Shown here: in pieces, positions 34,702 to 47,407 of the stretch
How positions within the stretch are numbered: the stretch's first letter is position 1
Layout of the letters: the number at the start of each line of letters is the position of its first letter
Source of the DNA: Tessaracoccus sp. OS52
GTDB lineage: Bacteria > Actinomycetota > Actinomycetes > Propionibacteriales > Propionibacteriaceae
DNA: 64,000 nucleotides
Assembly: GCF_020687685.1 (NCBI RefSeq)
Contig: NZ_JAJEWM010000001.1
Coordinates: 496,001 to 560,000 of the forward strand
Reading direction: 5' to 3'
Made by a program: the position numbers and the translations under genes
Notes under the pieces: generated by a model
What the model saw: only the letters and a program-made list of their open reading frames with translations
The model's database searches: none
Told to the model about the DNA's origin: nothing

Positions 34702-36588
34702 ATGAAGTTCAGGAGATCAGGCGCGGCCCTGGGCCTTGTGCTGAGCAGCGCGCTGCTGCTCGGAGCTTGCACCAGCGAGACGCCCGAGGAAGATCCCACC
34801 ACCGACCCAAGTGCCACTGCTGAAACCACTGAGGAAACCACCGAGGACGCCACGACGGAGCCGAGCGAGGGCGAGAGCCCCGACGCCTCCGAGGGCGCCG
34901 CCGGCTGCCTCCAGGACGTGGGCATCAGCGACACCGCTGAGGGCCAGGTGGCCGTCACCGTCGGTCCCGGCTCGTGGAGCGGTTACAACTCCGTCACGAG
35001 CAAGACGTACTCGACGTACAACAACGCCGTCTCCGACCAGATGTTCTCCGGATTCGTCTACTTCGGCACCGACGGCTCCATCTGCGAGAACACCGAGTTC
35101 GGCACCCTTGAGGTCGTCTCCGAGGACCCGCTGCAGGTCAAGTACACGATCAGTGATGACGCCGTGTGGTCCGATGGCACCCCGGTCACCATCAACGACT
35201 ACCTGATGGACTACGCCAGCCAGAACCCCGAGTGGCTCGTGCCCGGCTACGCCAGTGGCGAGGACCTGGAAGCCGTGGCCGTCTTCGACCACGTCAGCAC
35301 CAGCTTCGCAGCCGACGCCCCGGATGGCCCGGTGGGCGAGGTGGGCGCCAAGGAGTTCACGGTCACCTTCGAGAAGAAGAACCCTGACTACCGCATCATC
35401 ATCACCTCTGCGCTCCCGTCCCACGTCGTCGCCGAACAGGCCGGCCTGGAGCCGGAGGCCTTCGCGCAGGCCATCCTCGACAAGGATGCCGAGACCGTGA
35501 AGCAGGCGGCTGACTTCTGGAACACCGGTTGGGCCTTCAACCCGGGCGAACTGCCCGACGAGGCGCTCATCCCCTCCAGCGGCCCCTACAAGATCAAGGC
35601 CGGAGGCTGGGAGGAGACCGCACTCACCCTGACCGCCAACGAGAGCTACTGGGGCACCCCCGCGGGCACCCAGGACCTGATCTTCCGCTTCATCGAGGAC
35701 GCCGCGATGTCCCAGGCGCTCCAGAACGGTGACGTCCAGGCCATCGAGCCCCAGCCCACGGTCGACACCCTGGCCCAACTCCAGGCGATCGGCTCGTCCG
35801 TGACCGTCGAGAGCTTCGCCCAGCTCACCTGGGAGCACCTCGACTTCAACTTCCGCGACACCAGCGCCTTCTCCGAGTCGCAGGGCGGCCTCGCCCTCCG
35901 CGAAGCCTTCGCGCTGTGCGTTCCCCGCCAGGGAATCGTCGACTCGCTGGTCAAGCCCGTCGATCCGGCCGCCGAAGTCATGAATGCCCGCGAGGTGTTC
36001 CCCTTCCAGGACAACTACGACGAGGTCGTCTCGACCGCCTACGACGGTCGCTACGACGCGGTCGACATCGAGGCCTCCAAGGCCAAGGTCGCCGAGTCCG
36101 GCGTCACCACCCCCGTCACGGTCCGCCTCGGCTACCGTGCGGGCAACCAGCGTCGCACTGAGACGGTGGCTGCCATCGCGGCATCCTGCAAGGAAGCCGG
36201 CTTCGACGTCCAGGACACCGCGGCCGAGGACTTCTTCGAGGTCGCGCTGCCCAACGGTGACTACGAAGTCGCGCTGTTCGCCTGGGCCGGCTCCGGCCAG
36301 ATCGCCTCGGGTGAGAACATCTACGCGACCAACCTGCCGCAGAACTACGGCGAATACTCCAACCCTGAGGTCGACGAGGCCTGGACCACCCTGGCCACGA
36401 GCCTGGATCCCGAGGTCCACGCGGAGCAGGTCAAGGTCATCGAGAAGCTGCTGTGGGACGACCTGTTCGGCATCCCGCTGTACGCCCACCCTGGTGTTGC
36501 AGCCTGGGACGCACGACTCCAGAACGTGCGCCCGACCGCAGCCCAGAACGGGATCAGCTGGAACGCAAGCCAGTGGGTCCTCAACTGA
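34702..36588 (+). CDS. Peptide ABC transporter substrate-binding lipoprotein
   Basis: A 628-residue family 5 solute-binding protein (OppA/DppA type). The signal ends LLLGACTS, so it is a lipoprotein at Cys23. A 45-residue Thr/Glu/Ser linker follows (TTEETTEDATTE). The body has VSDQMFSGFVYFGTDG, VWSDGTPVTINDYLMDY and GPYKIKAGGWEE. GAGGAG seven bases before the ATG is the ribosome site. It heads the transporter locus, but a strong hairpin after the stop should give excess binding protein over permeases. Oligopeptides are the likely substrate; other family 5 ligands are possible. Confidence 0.9.
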   Translation: MKFRRSGAALGLVLSSALLLGACTSETPEEDPTTDPSATAETTEETTEDATTEPSEGESPDASEGAAGCLQDVGISDTAEGQVAVTVGPGSWSGYNSVTSKTYSTYNNAVSDQMFSGFVYFGTDGSICENTEFGTLEVVSEDPLQVKYTISDDAVWSDGTPVTINDYLMDYASQNPEWLVPGYASGEDLEAVAVFDHVSTSFAADAPDGPVGEVGAKEFTVTFEKKNPDYRIIITSALPSHVVAEQAGLEPEAFAQAILDKDAETVKQAADFWNTGWAFNPGELPDEALIPSSGPYKIKAGGWEETALTLTANESYWGTPAGTQDLIFRFIEDAAMSQALQNGDVQAIEPQPTVDTLAQLQAIGSSVTVESFAQLTWEHLDFNFRDTSAFSESQGGLALREAFALCVPRQGIVDSLVKPVDPAAEVMNAREVFPFQDNYDEVVSTAYDGRYDAVDIEASKAKVAESGVTTPVTVRLGYRAGNQRRTETVAAIAASCKEAGFDVQDTAAEDFFEVALPNGDYEVALFAWAGSGQIASGENIYATNLPQNYGEYSNPEVDEAWTTLATSLDPEVHAEQVKVIEKLLWDDLFGIPLYAHPGVAAWDARLQNVRPTAAQNGISWNASQWVLN

Positions 36589-36623
36589 GGCTCGCTGAGC
36601 CGCGGTACTAGGTGAGAAACAGT

Positions 36624-36658
36624 TTGGGGCGGGTGGCCTCCGTGGCCACCCGCCCCAA
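36624..36658 (+). terminator. Intercistronic hairpin after the binding protein
   Basis: A perfect 15-bp stem, TTGGGGCGGGTGGCC with its complement, closes on TCCGT. It lies between the binding-protein gene and the first permease and is probably an attenuating terminator. Confidence 0.85.
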
Positions 36659-36765
36659 GCGTGTTCAAGGCACCGTGACGTTCGATACAGGCTCGTACCC
36701 TATGCTGGGGGCGCTCGGTGCGGGCTCGACGACGTCGTCCGGGCAGAACTATGTAAGGACCATTC

Positions 36766-38286
36766 GTGATCAAATTCATCGCCAAGCGGCTCGGGATCTC
36801 CACCATGATCCTGCTGCTGGGTTCAGTGCTGCTCTACGTGCTGACCGTGAACTCCGGGGATCCGCTCGAGGACCTGCGCGAGTCCAACGCGCCCAACCGT
36901 GAGAACCTGATCCGGCAGCGGACCGCGAACATGCAGCTGGACGTGCCGTGGTGGCTGCGGTACTTCAACTGGCTCCGCGGTGCGCTGGGGTGCTTCGTGG
37001 GACAGTGCGACCTGGGCACCAACGCCTCCGGGCAGGACGTGACCAACCTCGTCGCACAGGCGGCCGGGTCCACACTGCGCCTGGTGGTGCTCGCCACGCT
37101 GCTCGCCATCGTGATCGGCGTCGCTCTCGGAGTGATCAGCGCCGTGCGCCAGTACAGCGGCTTCGACTACGCCACCACGCTGATGGCGTTCGTGTTCTTC
37201 TCCCTGCCCGTCTTCTGGGCCGCGGTGCTGCTGAAGCACTACGCAGCCATCGAGTTCAACAACTGGATAGTTGAGGCGGCATTCAGTCCCGCGACGATCA
37301 TCATCGCCGCTGTCCTGGGCGCCTTCGTCGTCCAGGCCGCCATGGGCGGTGACGTCAGGCGACGCCTCATCACCGCTGGCGCCACTGCCGTCGTCCTCGC
37401 GGGCCTCATGTTCTACTTCGACGCCGTGACCTGGTTCCGGCGTCCCGCGATCGGGTTGCCGATCTTCATCCTCGCGGTGCTCGGGGCTGGGGTGGTCGTG
37501 GTCACCATGAGCTCCGGTTTCGGGAACAAGCGGGTCCGCAACGCCGTCGGCGTCACCGCGCTCGCGGCGATCGTCGGTTACGCGGTGGTGCGGGGGAACC
37601 TGATGACCGACCCAAGCACCCTGAAGTTGTTCCTTTGCCTCCTGGCCGCCGTCGTGATCGCCGTGGTGGCGGGTATCGCACTGGGCGGGTTCTCCCGCAA
37701 GCAGGCGGTCTCCTCGTCGCTGATCCTGGCCGCCATCGCATCCCTGCTCGCGCTGGCGGACCTGCTGCTCAGCAACTGGGCCGGCTACCTCCAGCAGATG
37801 CCCCGCCCCATTCCGACGATCGGTGCGGCGAGCCCGAACTTCACGTCCTCCTACTGGGGCCACTTCATCGACGCGCTCACCCACCTGCTGCTGCCCACGA
37901 TCGTCCTGACGCTGATCTCCATCGCCGGCTACACCCGTTACACCCGGGCGTCGATGCTGGACGTGCTGAACCAGGACTACATCCGCACGGCGCGCTCCAA
38001 GGGCATCTCGGAGCGCAAGGTGATCACCCGGCACGCCCTGCGCAACTCCCTGATCCCGCTGGCCACCATCATCGCGTTCGACTTCGCGGCCCTCATCGCC
38101 GGCGCCGTCGTGACCGAGAGCGTCTTCGGCTGGCAGGGCATGGGCAACCTCTTCCGGGTGGGCCTGTTGCAGGTGGACCCGGCGCCCGTCATGGGCTTCT
38201 ACGTCGTGACCGGCACAGCCGCGGTGGTCATGAACATGTTGGCGGACATCGCCTACGCGGCGCTTGACCCGAGGATCACCCGATGA
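36766..38286 (+). CDS. Peptide ABC permease with extra membrane insertion (DppB/OppB type)
   Basis: A 506-residue permease, about 170 longer than most DppB proteins. The N-terminal third (KRLGISTMILLLGSVLLYVL, SGQDVTNLVAQAAGSTLRLV) and the C-terminal third (IDALTHLLLPTIVLTLIS, ARSKGISERKVITRHALRN with the EAA loop, TESVFGWQGMG) are standard. Between residues about 165 and 340 lies an insertion with five or six extra hydrophobic segments (e.g. FILAVLGAGVVVVTM, LCLLAAVVIAVVAGIAL). The start is GTG with AAGGA seven bases before; TATGCT at 36701 is a possible -10. It overlaps the next permease by four bases. Confidence 0.88.
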   Translation: MIKFIAKRLGISTMILLLGSVLLYVLTVNSGDPLEDLRESNAPNRENLIRQRTANMQLDVPWWLRYFNWLRGALGCFVGQCDLGTNASGQDVTNLVAQAAGSTLRLVVLATLLAIVIGVALGVISAVRQYSGFDYATTLMAFVFFSLPVFWAAVLLKHYAAIEFNNWIVEAAFSPATIIIAAVLGAFVVQAAMGGDVRRRLITAGATAVVLAGLMFYFDAVTWFRRPAIGLPIFILAVLGAGVVVVTMSSGFGNKRVRNAVGVTALAAIVGYAVVRGNLMTDPSTLKLFLCLLAAVVIAVVAGIALGGFSRKQAVSSSLILAAIASLLALADLLLSNWAGYLQQMPRPIPTIGAASPNFTSSYWGHFIDALTHLLLPTIVLTLISIAGYTRYTRASMLDVLNQDYIRTARSKGISERKVITRHALRNSLIPLATIIAFDFAALIAGAVVTESVFGWQGMGNLFRVGLLQVDPAPVMGFYVVTGTAAVVMNMLADIAYAALDPRITR

Positions 38287-39287
38287 GCAACGACAACCAG
38301 AACCTGCCCCCCATCAACGCGGACGAGCCGGACAAGGTGGACGCCACCGCGGCGTTGCTCACCGTCGAGGAGGACCTCGAGGGCAAGACCGACAAGTCCT
38401 ACTCCCAGGGTGCGCTGGTGCTCCGGCGCTTCGTCCGGCACCGTGCGGCGATGATCGCCCTGGTGCTGCTGCTGCTCGTGGTGCTCATGGCGTTCACCTC
38501 GATCGGCATCGGCCCCATCCCCGGCTGGTGGCCGAAGGACTACACGAGCCTCTACCCGCCCGTCAACAGCGGGCAGCCGACGCTGACGCTTTGGCCCTTC
38601 TCCATCGGCGAGCACCCGCTCGGACAGGACACCATCGGCAAGGACTACTTCGCGCAGGTGATGCGTGGTACCCAGATCTCGCTGTTCATCGCCTTCACCG
38701 TGGGCCTGCTGGCCACGTTCATAGGCACCGTCATCGGAGCGGCGGCCGGTTACGTCCGGGGCCTCATCGAGGCCTTCCTGATGCGCATGACTGACCTGTT
38801 CATCATCATCCCGACGCTGGTCCTGGCCGCCGTGCTGGGCCAGATGGCCTCCCGCGCGGGCGTCTGGGCGCTCGCCGTCGTCCTCGGGCTGGTGTCCTGG
38901 ACCGGCCTCGCGCGGCTGGTGCGTGCGGAGGTGCTCTCGCTGCGGGAGCGTGAGTTCGTCGCCGCAGCGCGCGCCATCGGAACCCCCACCCGCCGCATCA
39001 TCGTGCGCCACATCCTGCCCAACGCACTGGGCACCATCGTGGTCAACGCCACGCTGCTGATCGCGGCCGCGATCCTGACCGAGACCGCGCTGTCGTTCCT
39101 CGGATTCGGCGTCCAGCCCCCGGACACCTCGCTCGGACTGCTGATCTCGCAGTACCAGAACGCGCTCACCACCAGGCCCTGGCTGTTCTGGTGGCCCGGC
39201 GTCGTGATCCTCACCATCGCGCTGTGCGTCAACTTCATCGGCGACGGCCTCCGCGATGCCTTCGACCCGCGCCAGCAGATGGACTGA
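38283..39287 (+). CDS. Peptide ABC permease (DppC/OppC type)
   Basis: A 334-residue permease. It has a soluble N-terminus of about 50 residues and then the OppC membrane pattern: MIALVLLLLVVLMAF, the DTIGKDYFAQVMRGTQISL loop, and the EAA motif AARAIGTPTRRIIVRHILPN before ETALSFLGFG. The start overlaps the previous stop (ATGA). It should form the heteromeric channel with the 506-residue permease. Confidence 0.92.
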   Translation: MSNDNQNLPPINADEPDKVDATAALLTVEEDLEGKTDKSYSQGALVLRRFVRHRAAMIALVLLLLVVLMAFTSIGIGPIPGWWPKDYTSLYPPVNSGQPTLTLWPFSIGEHPLGQDTIGKDYFAQVMRGTQISLFIAFTVGLLATFIGTVIGAAAGYVRGLIEAFLMRMTDLFIIIPTLVLAAVLGQMASRAGVWALAVVLGLVSWTGLARLVRAEVLSLREREFVAAARAIGTPTRRIIVRHILPNALGTIVVNATLLIAAAILTETALSFLGFGVQPPDTSLGLLISQYQNALTTRPWLFWWPGVVILTIALCVNFIGDGLRDAFDPRQQMD

Positions 39288-39298
39288 GGTACAACCAA

Positions 39299-41029
39299 AT
39301 GAAACACGAATCCACTTACGACGCCGAGACCGACCCGGTCCTCCAGTTCCGCGGACTGAACGTCGACTTCAGGACCGAGTTCGGCGTCGTGCACGCCGTC
39401 AAGGGCCTGGACATGAAGGTGATGCCCGGGGAGGTCGTCGCCCTGGTGGGCGAGTCCGGTTCAGGCAAGTCGGTCACCGCCACCACGGCGCTCGGCCTGC
39501 TGCCGTCCAACGCCCGGATCGGCGGCGAGACCCAGGTCGCCGACAAGGTGATCAACGACCTGTCCGAGCGTGGCCTGCGGGCCATCCGCGGGCGTCGCGT
39601 CGCCATGGTGTTCCAGGAGCCCATGACCGCGTTGAACCCGGTCATCCGCATCGGTGAGCAACTCACCGAGGCGATGGAGGTGCACGGGATCGCCCATGGC
39701 AGCGAGGCCTGGGCTCGCGCCGTCGACCTGCTCAACGCCGTCGGCATCCCGGGCGCCGAGCGTCGCGCCAAGCAGTTCCCGCACGAACTCTCCGGCGGCA
39801 TGCGCCAGCGCGTCGTCATCGCGATGGCGCTGGCCTGCGATCCGGAGGTGATCATCGCCGACGAGCCCACCACCGCCCTCGACGTGACCGTGCAGGCAGA
39901 CATCCTGGATCTGCTGCGCTCGCTGAAGGACAAGCTCAACACCGGCATCCTGCTGATCACCCACAACATGGGGGTGGTGGCGGACATGGCTGATCGGGTG
40001 GCCGTCATGTTCAAGGGCGACATCGTCGAGCGCGGCGACGTCGGCGAGGTGCTGCTCAACCCGCAGCACCCCTACACCAAGCGCCTGCTGGATGCCGTCC
40101 CGCACCTCGGGGAAGGGCACGGGCAGTTCGGCGGCTCGCCGCACCCCGTGGAGGCGAACGCGGAACCGGCGCTCGAGGTCAACAACGTCATCATCGAGTA
40201 CCACCGCGCGGGCAAGAAGCCGTTTCGCGCGGTCGATGACGTCTCCTTCGACGTCCGCCGCGGCGAGATCGTGGGGCTGGTGGGGGAGTCGGGTTCCGGC
40301 AAGTCCACCATCGGCCGCGCGGTGCTGGGCCTCATCCCCACCCACGGTGGCAGCGTCCGCGTGCTCGGTGAGGACGCGCTGGCCAGCAAGGGCAATGGTG
40401 CGATGGCGCTGCGCCGGCGGATCGGCATCATCTTCCAGGATCCGGCGGCGTCCCTGAACCCGCGGCTCCCGGTTGGCGACGTCATCGCCGAGCCCATGAG
40501 CGTGCACCGCCTCGGCGGCGGCCGCAAGGCTCAGCAGCAGAAGGTCCTTGAACTGCTGGAAGCCGTCCAGCTGCCCAAGAGCGCCTACAACCGCTACCCG
40601 CACGAGCTCTCGGGGGGCCAGCGGCAGCGCGTGTCCATCGCCCGGGCACTGTCCCTGCGGCCGGACCTGCTGATCGCCGACGAGCCCACCTCGGCACTCG
40701 ACGTCTCGGTGCAGGCCTCGGTGCTGGAGATGCTGATCAACCTGCAACGCGACTTCGGATTCGCCTGCCTGTTCATCTCCCACGACCTCGCCGTCATCGA
40801 CGCCCTCGCGCACCGTGTGGTCGTGATGCAGTACGGCAAGGTCGTGGAGAAGGGCGACCGTGCCGACGTGCTGCTGAAACCCAAGGAGGAGTACACCAGG
40901 CGGCTCCTCGCCGCGGCTCCCGTACCGGACCCGTTCGAGCAGAAGCGGCGCCGCGACGAGCGGCACGCGCTGCTGGCGGAACTCGGCGACGAGGTGGCCG
41001 AGATCGACACGCGCGAGCTGCACTTCTGA
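39299..41029 (+). CDS. Fused peptide ABC ATPase (DppD-DppF type)
   Basis: A 576-residue protein with two complete nucleotide-binding domains in one chain. Domain 1 (about 15-270) has LVGESGSGKSVTATTALGL, FQEPMTALNP, LSGGMRQRVVIAM and IIADEPTTALD. Domain 2 (about 290-545) has LVGESGSGKSTIGRAVLGL, FQDPAASLNP, LSGGQRQRVSIARAL and LIADEPTSALD. It powers the two permeases upstream. Fusion of the two ATPases is common in actinobacteria. I chose the ATG at 39299 with GAGGT nine bases before it; the longer frame starts inside the permease. A terminator follows. Confidence 0.94.
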   Translation: MKHESTYDAETDPVLQFRGLNVDFRTEFGVVHAVKGLDMKVMPGEVVALVGESGSGKSVTATTALGLLPSNARIGGETQVADKVINDLSERGLRAIRGRRVAMVFQEPMTALNPVIRIGEQLTEAMEVHGIAHGSEAWARAVDLLNAVGIPGAERRAKQFPHELSGGMRQRVVIAMALACDPEVIIADEPTTALDVTVQADILDLLRSLKDKLNTGILLITHNMGVVADMADRVAVMFKGDIVERGDVGEVLLNPQHPYTKRLLDAVPHLGEGHGQFGGSPHPVEANAEPALEVNNVIIEYHRAGKKPFRAVDDVSFDVRRGEIVGLVGESGSGKSTIGRAVLGLIPTHGGSVRVLGEDALASKGNGAMALRRRIGIIFQDPAASLNPRLPVGDVIAEPMSVHRLGGGRKAQQQKVLELLEAVQLPKSAYNRYPHELSGGQRQRVSIARALSLRPDLLIADEPTSALDVSVQASVLEMLINLQRDFGFACLFISHDLAVIDALAHRVVVMQYGKVVEKGDRADVLLKPKEEYTRRLLAAAPVPDPFEQKRRRDERHALLAELGDEVAEIDTRELHF

Positions 41030-41048
41030 GCGACGGTCAACGACTCGA

Positions 41049-41079
41049 CATCCTCGCCCGCGCCTCGCGGGCGAGGATG
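41049..41079 (+). terminator. Terminator of the peptide transporter operon
   Basis: A perfect 14-bp stem, CATCCTCGCCCGCG with CGCGGGCGAGGATG, closes on CCT, 20 bases after the ATPase stop. Confidence 0.88.
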
Positions 41080-41129
41080 ATCGCATTGCACAGGATCATC
41101 CGCGGGTAGATCTGCCTGCCGATTCGTGT

Positions 41130-41156
41130 CTGGCACTCGGCTTGCCTGAGTGCTAA
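41130..41156. promoter_or_regulatory. CIRCE box 1 (HrcA operator)
   Basis: CTGGCACTC-N9-GAGTGCTAA against the consensus TTAGCACTC-N9-GAGTGCTAA. The right arm is perfect and the left has three changes. It overlaps the probable -35. Confidence 0.9.
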
Positions 41157-41170
41157 TTGGGGTATAGCTT
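41142..41170 (+). promoter_or_regulatory. groESL promoter
   Basis: TTGCCT (41142-41147) and TAGCTT (41165-41170), 17 bases apart. TATAGC two bases upstream is an alternative -10. It is flanked by both CIRCE boxes. Confidence 0.5.
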
Positions 41171-41175
41171 GGGGA

Positions 41176-41202
41176 TTGGCACTCGACCCCGTCGGGTGCC
41201 AA
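41176..41202. promoter_or_regulatory. CIRCE box 2 (HrcA operator)
   Basis: TTGGCACTC-N9-GGGTGCCAA, a symmetrical pair of arms just downstream of the promoter. HrcA on both boxes would shut groESL until heat shock. Confidence 0.9.
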
Positions 41203-41288
41203 CGCCCGGGCGGCACCGCGACGACGTCCGGACACTCACCTTAGACACTGATCCGGCACCGCCGGGTATACACAGAAAGGGGTTTGAC

Positions 41289-43192
<1,904 letters not shown>

Positions 43193-43209
43193 TTCGCCCA
43201 AGCACAGCG

Positions 43210-43239
43210 AAGCCCCGGAGCCGTTTGGCCCCGGGGCTT
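43210..43239. terminator. groESL terminator (bidirectional)
   Basis: A 13-bp stem, AAGCCCCGGAGCC with GGCCCCGGGGCTT, one mismatch, GTTT loop. It lies between the converging groEL and namZ genes. Confidence 0.82.
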
Positions 43240-43255
43240 TGCCGTTGCTCGTCGC

Positions 43256-44605
43256 TCAGTAGATGCGGTACTGCTGGGCCATCGCGTCGAACGCTGCCAG
43301 CTCGGCCTCCCAGCCGGCGACGATCGTCTCGGCGTCCACGCCGGCGTCGAGCTGTGCACGGACATCCTTCGTCCCGCTCAGGTTGTCGATCCAGCAGGTC
43401 TGCGCCATGGTCCGGCAGTTTGCGCCCTCCCGCCAGTCCACCTCCTCGACGTTGTCGAACAGCGCCTCGAGGATGTGGATTCCGGTGCGCACCGATTCGT
43501 ACGCTGCGGGGTCGGTGATGTGGACCTGGACGCCTCCGGAGAACCTCCCGGCATGCTTGGAGGTGCTTGGGGTGGCGTACATGGGGCGGAACCGTACGCC
43601 CGGCAGCTCGCGTGAGTTGAGGTCAGCCACGAGGGCGTTGACTTCGGCCTCATCGATGAACGGGGCGCCGAACCAGAGGAAGGGGGTCGTGGTCCCACGG
43701 CCCTCGGAGACGTTGACCGACTCGATCAGGCCCGTGCCGGAGTACACCCAGGCGGTCTCCAGCGTCGGGATGTTCGGCGAGGGCAGTACCCATTCCAGAC
43801 CGTAGCCATCTGCGAAGAACTGGTCGTTGTACTTGGTCATCTCGACCACCTCAAGGTCCACGGGCGTCGCCAGGAACTCCCCGTTGAAAAGTTGCGCCAG
43901 CTCGCCCGCGGTCAGGCCGTGGCGCTGGGGGATAGCCTTGAGCCCCACGAACGTCGAGAGCGACTCGTCGAGCACGTATCCCTCGGAATCCGGTCCGAGC
44001 GGGTTCGGCCTGTCCAGGACGATGAACTCCTTGCCCTGTTCGGCGGCCGCCTCCATGGCGTAGTACATGGTCCAGATGTAGGTGTAGAACCTGGTGCCGA
44101 TGTCCTGGATGTCGAAGACCAGCACGTCGACGTCGGCCAGCATCTCCGGGCTGGGCTTGCGGGTGGCGCCGTAGAGCGAGTAGACCGGCAGGCCGGTGGT
44201 CTCGTCGATGTAGGTGGGGATGTAGGCGCCGGCGGGTTCCGCACCCCGGACCCCGTGCTCCGGCCCGTAGAGGGCGGTGAGTTCGTAGCCGCCCCGTTCC
44301 TCGTTGGCGATCAGGAGGTCGATCGTGGAGACCAGCTCACGGTCCACCCCGGTGGGATTGGTGATCAGCCCCACACGCTTGCCCTCCAGGAGACCCAGCT
44401 CGGTGCTGAGCAGCCGTTCGACGCCGAGTTCGACCTGGGGGCCGCGGGCCGGCCTCCCCGGGTCCTTCTCGACGACCGCACCCGCCTCGGCCACCGCCGC
44501 CTGCGGCACGGCCTGCGGGGCCGGCGGTTCATAGGACAGCGCGGCTGACAGCGCCAGGGCTGTGGTGGCGGACAGGGCCACGGCTGATCTGATGAAGTTA
44601 CCCAT
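43256..44605 (-). CDS. namZ: Exo-beta-N-acetylmuramidase (NamZ / DUF1343 family)
   Basis: A 449-residue exported protein of the DUF1343 family, shown in other bacteria to release terminal MurNAc from peptidoglycan fragments (GH171). After the signal (SAVALSATTALALSAALS) come the family motifs: GLITNPTGVDREL, ALYGPEHGVRG, SLYGATRKPS, VFDIQDIGTRFYTYIW, VLDRPNPLG and VLPSPNIPTLETAWVY. I chose the ATG at 44605, with AAGGA six bases upstream, over 44653. No MurNAc uptake genes are next to it. Confidence 0.9.
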   Translation of the reverse strand: MGNFIRSAVALSATTALALSAALSYEPPAPQAVPQAAVAEAGAVVEKDPGRPARGPQVELGVERLLSTELGLLEGKRVGLITNPTGVDRELVSTIDLLIANEERGGYELTALYGPEHGVRGAEPAGAYIPTYIDETTGLPVYSLYGATRKPSPEMLADVDVLVFDIQDIGTRFYTYIWTMYYAMEAAAEQGKEFIVLDRPNPLGPDSEGYVLDESLSTFVGLKAIPQRHGLTAGELAQLFNGEFLATPVDLEVVEMTKYNDQFFADGYGLEWVLPSPNIPTLETAWVYSGTGLIESVNVSEGRGTTTPFLWFGAPFIDEAEVNALVADLNSRELPGVRFRPMYATPSTSKHAGRFSGGVQVHITDPAAYESVRTGIHILEALFDNVEEVDWREGANCRTMAQTCWIDNLSGTKDVRAQLDAGVDAETIVAGWEAELAAFDAMAQQYRIY

Positions 44606-44683
44606 GATGCATCCTTGCGTCGGGTTCCGCACGCCCGTGAGGCGTTGCGTCATGCCTCAATTGCAGCGGCGCAACCACGGGCG

Positions 44684-44710
44684 TGGTCCTCCCCGGGGAG
44701 GGGAGGACCA
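44684..44710 (-). terminator. Hairpin after the membrane protein gene
   Basis: A perfect 11-bp stem, TGGTCCTCCCC with GGGGAGGACCA, closes on GGGGA. It lies 54 bases beyond the stop at 44765 and upstream of namZ. Confidence 0.7.
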
Positions 44711-44764
44711 GCGGAATGTAACAAGCACCGGGTCCACTCCGGCGCGTCCGCGCACTCCGAGTGG

Positions 44765-45397
44765 TCAGATGCCCGTCGGACGCCTCCGCGCCGCGCGTGC
44801 CAGCCGGATGGTGGCCCAGACCACGAACGCCAGGTACGCGACGGCCGCGATGAGCAGGATGATCCCGATGACGGGCATGCCCTCGTCGGCGGGCGAGCAC
44901 CCCACGCCCTCGCAGGAGGAGGTGCGGAACGCCACGAGCCCGGAGAGCGCCATGCCGATGGTGAACAGCGGCATGGTTCCCCACGACAGGCCGCCCAGAA
45001 GCTTCTCCCGCGAGTTCCAGCGCGGGGCGGTGGTCAGGAAGAACATGCCCGCGAGCCACATCGGCACCGAGAGGAACCAAGCGGGGAAGATCAGCCCCGA
45101 CCCCACGAGCAGCAGCGCCGCAGCAGTCTCCCTGACACCGTTGCCGTCGGTGGTGACCGGGGGAACCCCGGAGGCGGTGCCGCCGGCCGCGTCCACCAGT
45201 TCCGACGGCGAGCCGAGCCGGTCCAGGACCTGCCGGACCTGCGAGTCGCCGGGCTGGTCGTCCAGAGCATCGACCAGGTGTGCCTGGATGTCGGCGAGCA
45301 GCTCGTCGGCCTGCTCGCGTGGGAGCCTGCCCGCTTCGTGGCGGAGTCGCATCAGGTAGTCGGTGACCAAGGGGTGCGCGAGTGCGGTCATCATCAT
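44765..45397 (-). CDS. HAAS-domain membrane protein, partner of PadR
   Basis: A 210-residue protein. Residues 1-75 form a soluble helical domain (HPLVTDYLMRLRHEAGRLP, DELLADIQAHLVDALDD) of the HAAS / DUF1700-like type. That type is commonly encoded beside a PadR regulator and is thought to sense or couple with it. Four hydrophobic segments follow (e.g. AALLLVGSGLIFPAWFL, VIGIILLIAAVAYLAFVVW). A CEGVGC pair sits in an outer loop. The start is one of three ATGs in a row; the first (45397) overlaps the padR stop by four bases. Function unknown. Confidence 0.75.
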   Translation of the reverse strand: MMMTALAHPLVTDYLMRLRHEAGRLPREQADELLADIQAHLVDALDDQPGDSQVRQVLDRLGSPSELVDAAGGTASGVPPVTTDGNGVRETAAALLLVGSGLIFPAWFLSVPMWLAGMFFLTTAPRWNSREKLLGGLSWGTMPLFTIGMALSGLVAFRTSSCEGVGCSPADEGMPVIGIILLIAAVAYLAFVVWATIRLARAARRRPTGI

Positions 45398-45729
45398 CCT
45401 TGCCTTCCTGTCAGGATGTGGTCCACGGAACGCTTGAACTCGTCCCAGGACTGGTGGAACTCGGCCAGCGCGTGGTGCCCGGCCGATGAGAGGGAGTAGT
45501 AGCGACGGGGGGGTCCGGCGGGCGACTCCGCCCAACTGGTCTGGACCAGACCATCCTTGCGCAGCCGGCTCAGGAGGGGGTAGATGGTGCCCTCGCTGGC
45601 CAGCAGGCCTGCCTCCGAGAGCTCGGTCACCAGATCGTAGCCGTAGCGCTCATCGTTGCGGAGGAGAGCCAGGACGCAGTACTCGAGGACTCCTCTGCGG
45701 AGTTGGGTGACTGCCTGTGTTGCTGCCAT
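45394..45729 (-). CDS. PadR family transcriptional regulator
   Basis: A 111-residue winged-helix repressor. RRGVLEYCVLALLRNDERYGYDL, given as LEYCVLALL and YGYDLV, and ASEGTIYPLLSRLRKDGLV are the PadR marks, with PPRRYYSLSSAG in the wing. It is short, as in PadR-s1 proteins. The gene abuts a palindromic operator that contains its own -10, so it very likely represses itself and the following membrane-protein gene. Confidence 0.9.
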   Translation of the reverse strand: MAATQAVTQLRRGVLEYCVLALLRNDERYGYDLVTELSEAGLLASEGTIYPLLSRLRKDGLVQTSWAESPAGPPRRYYSLSSAGHHALAEFHQSWDEFKRSVDHILTGRQG

Positions 45730-45733
45730 GTAT

Positions 45734-45760
45734 CACAAGGTACCTGATCAGTACCTTGTG
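45734..45760. promoter_or_regulatory. PadR operator with embedded -10
   Basis: CACAAGGTAC-N7-GTACCTTGTG, a perfect inverted repeat four bases before the padR ATG. On the minus strand it contains TACCTT seven bases before that ATG, so bound repressor would cover the -10 of a leaderless promoter. Confidence 0.75.
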
Positions 45761-45838
45761 GCGCAAGGGACATCGCGAAGTCGCTGTGGAAGGTTTCGCC
45801 CGTGGCGAGCATGGTCGGGCGGGCCCCTGGGCCGGAGG

Positions 45839-47395
<1,557 letters not shown>

Positions 47396-47407
47396 GAGAC
47401 ACGATCC

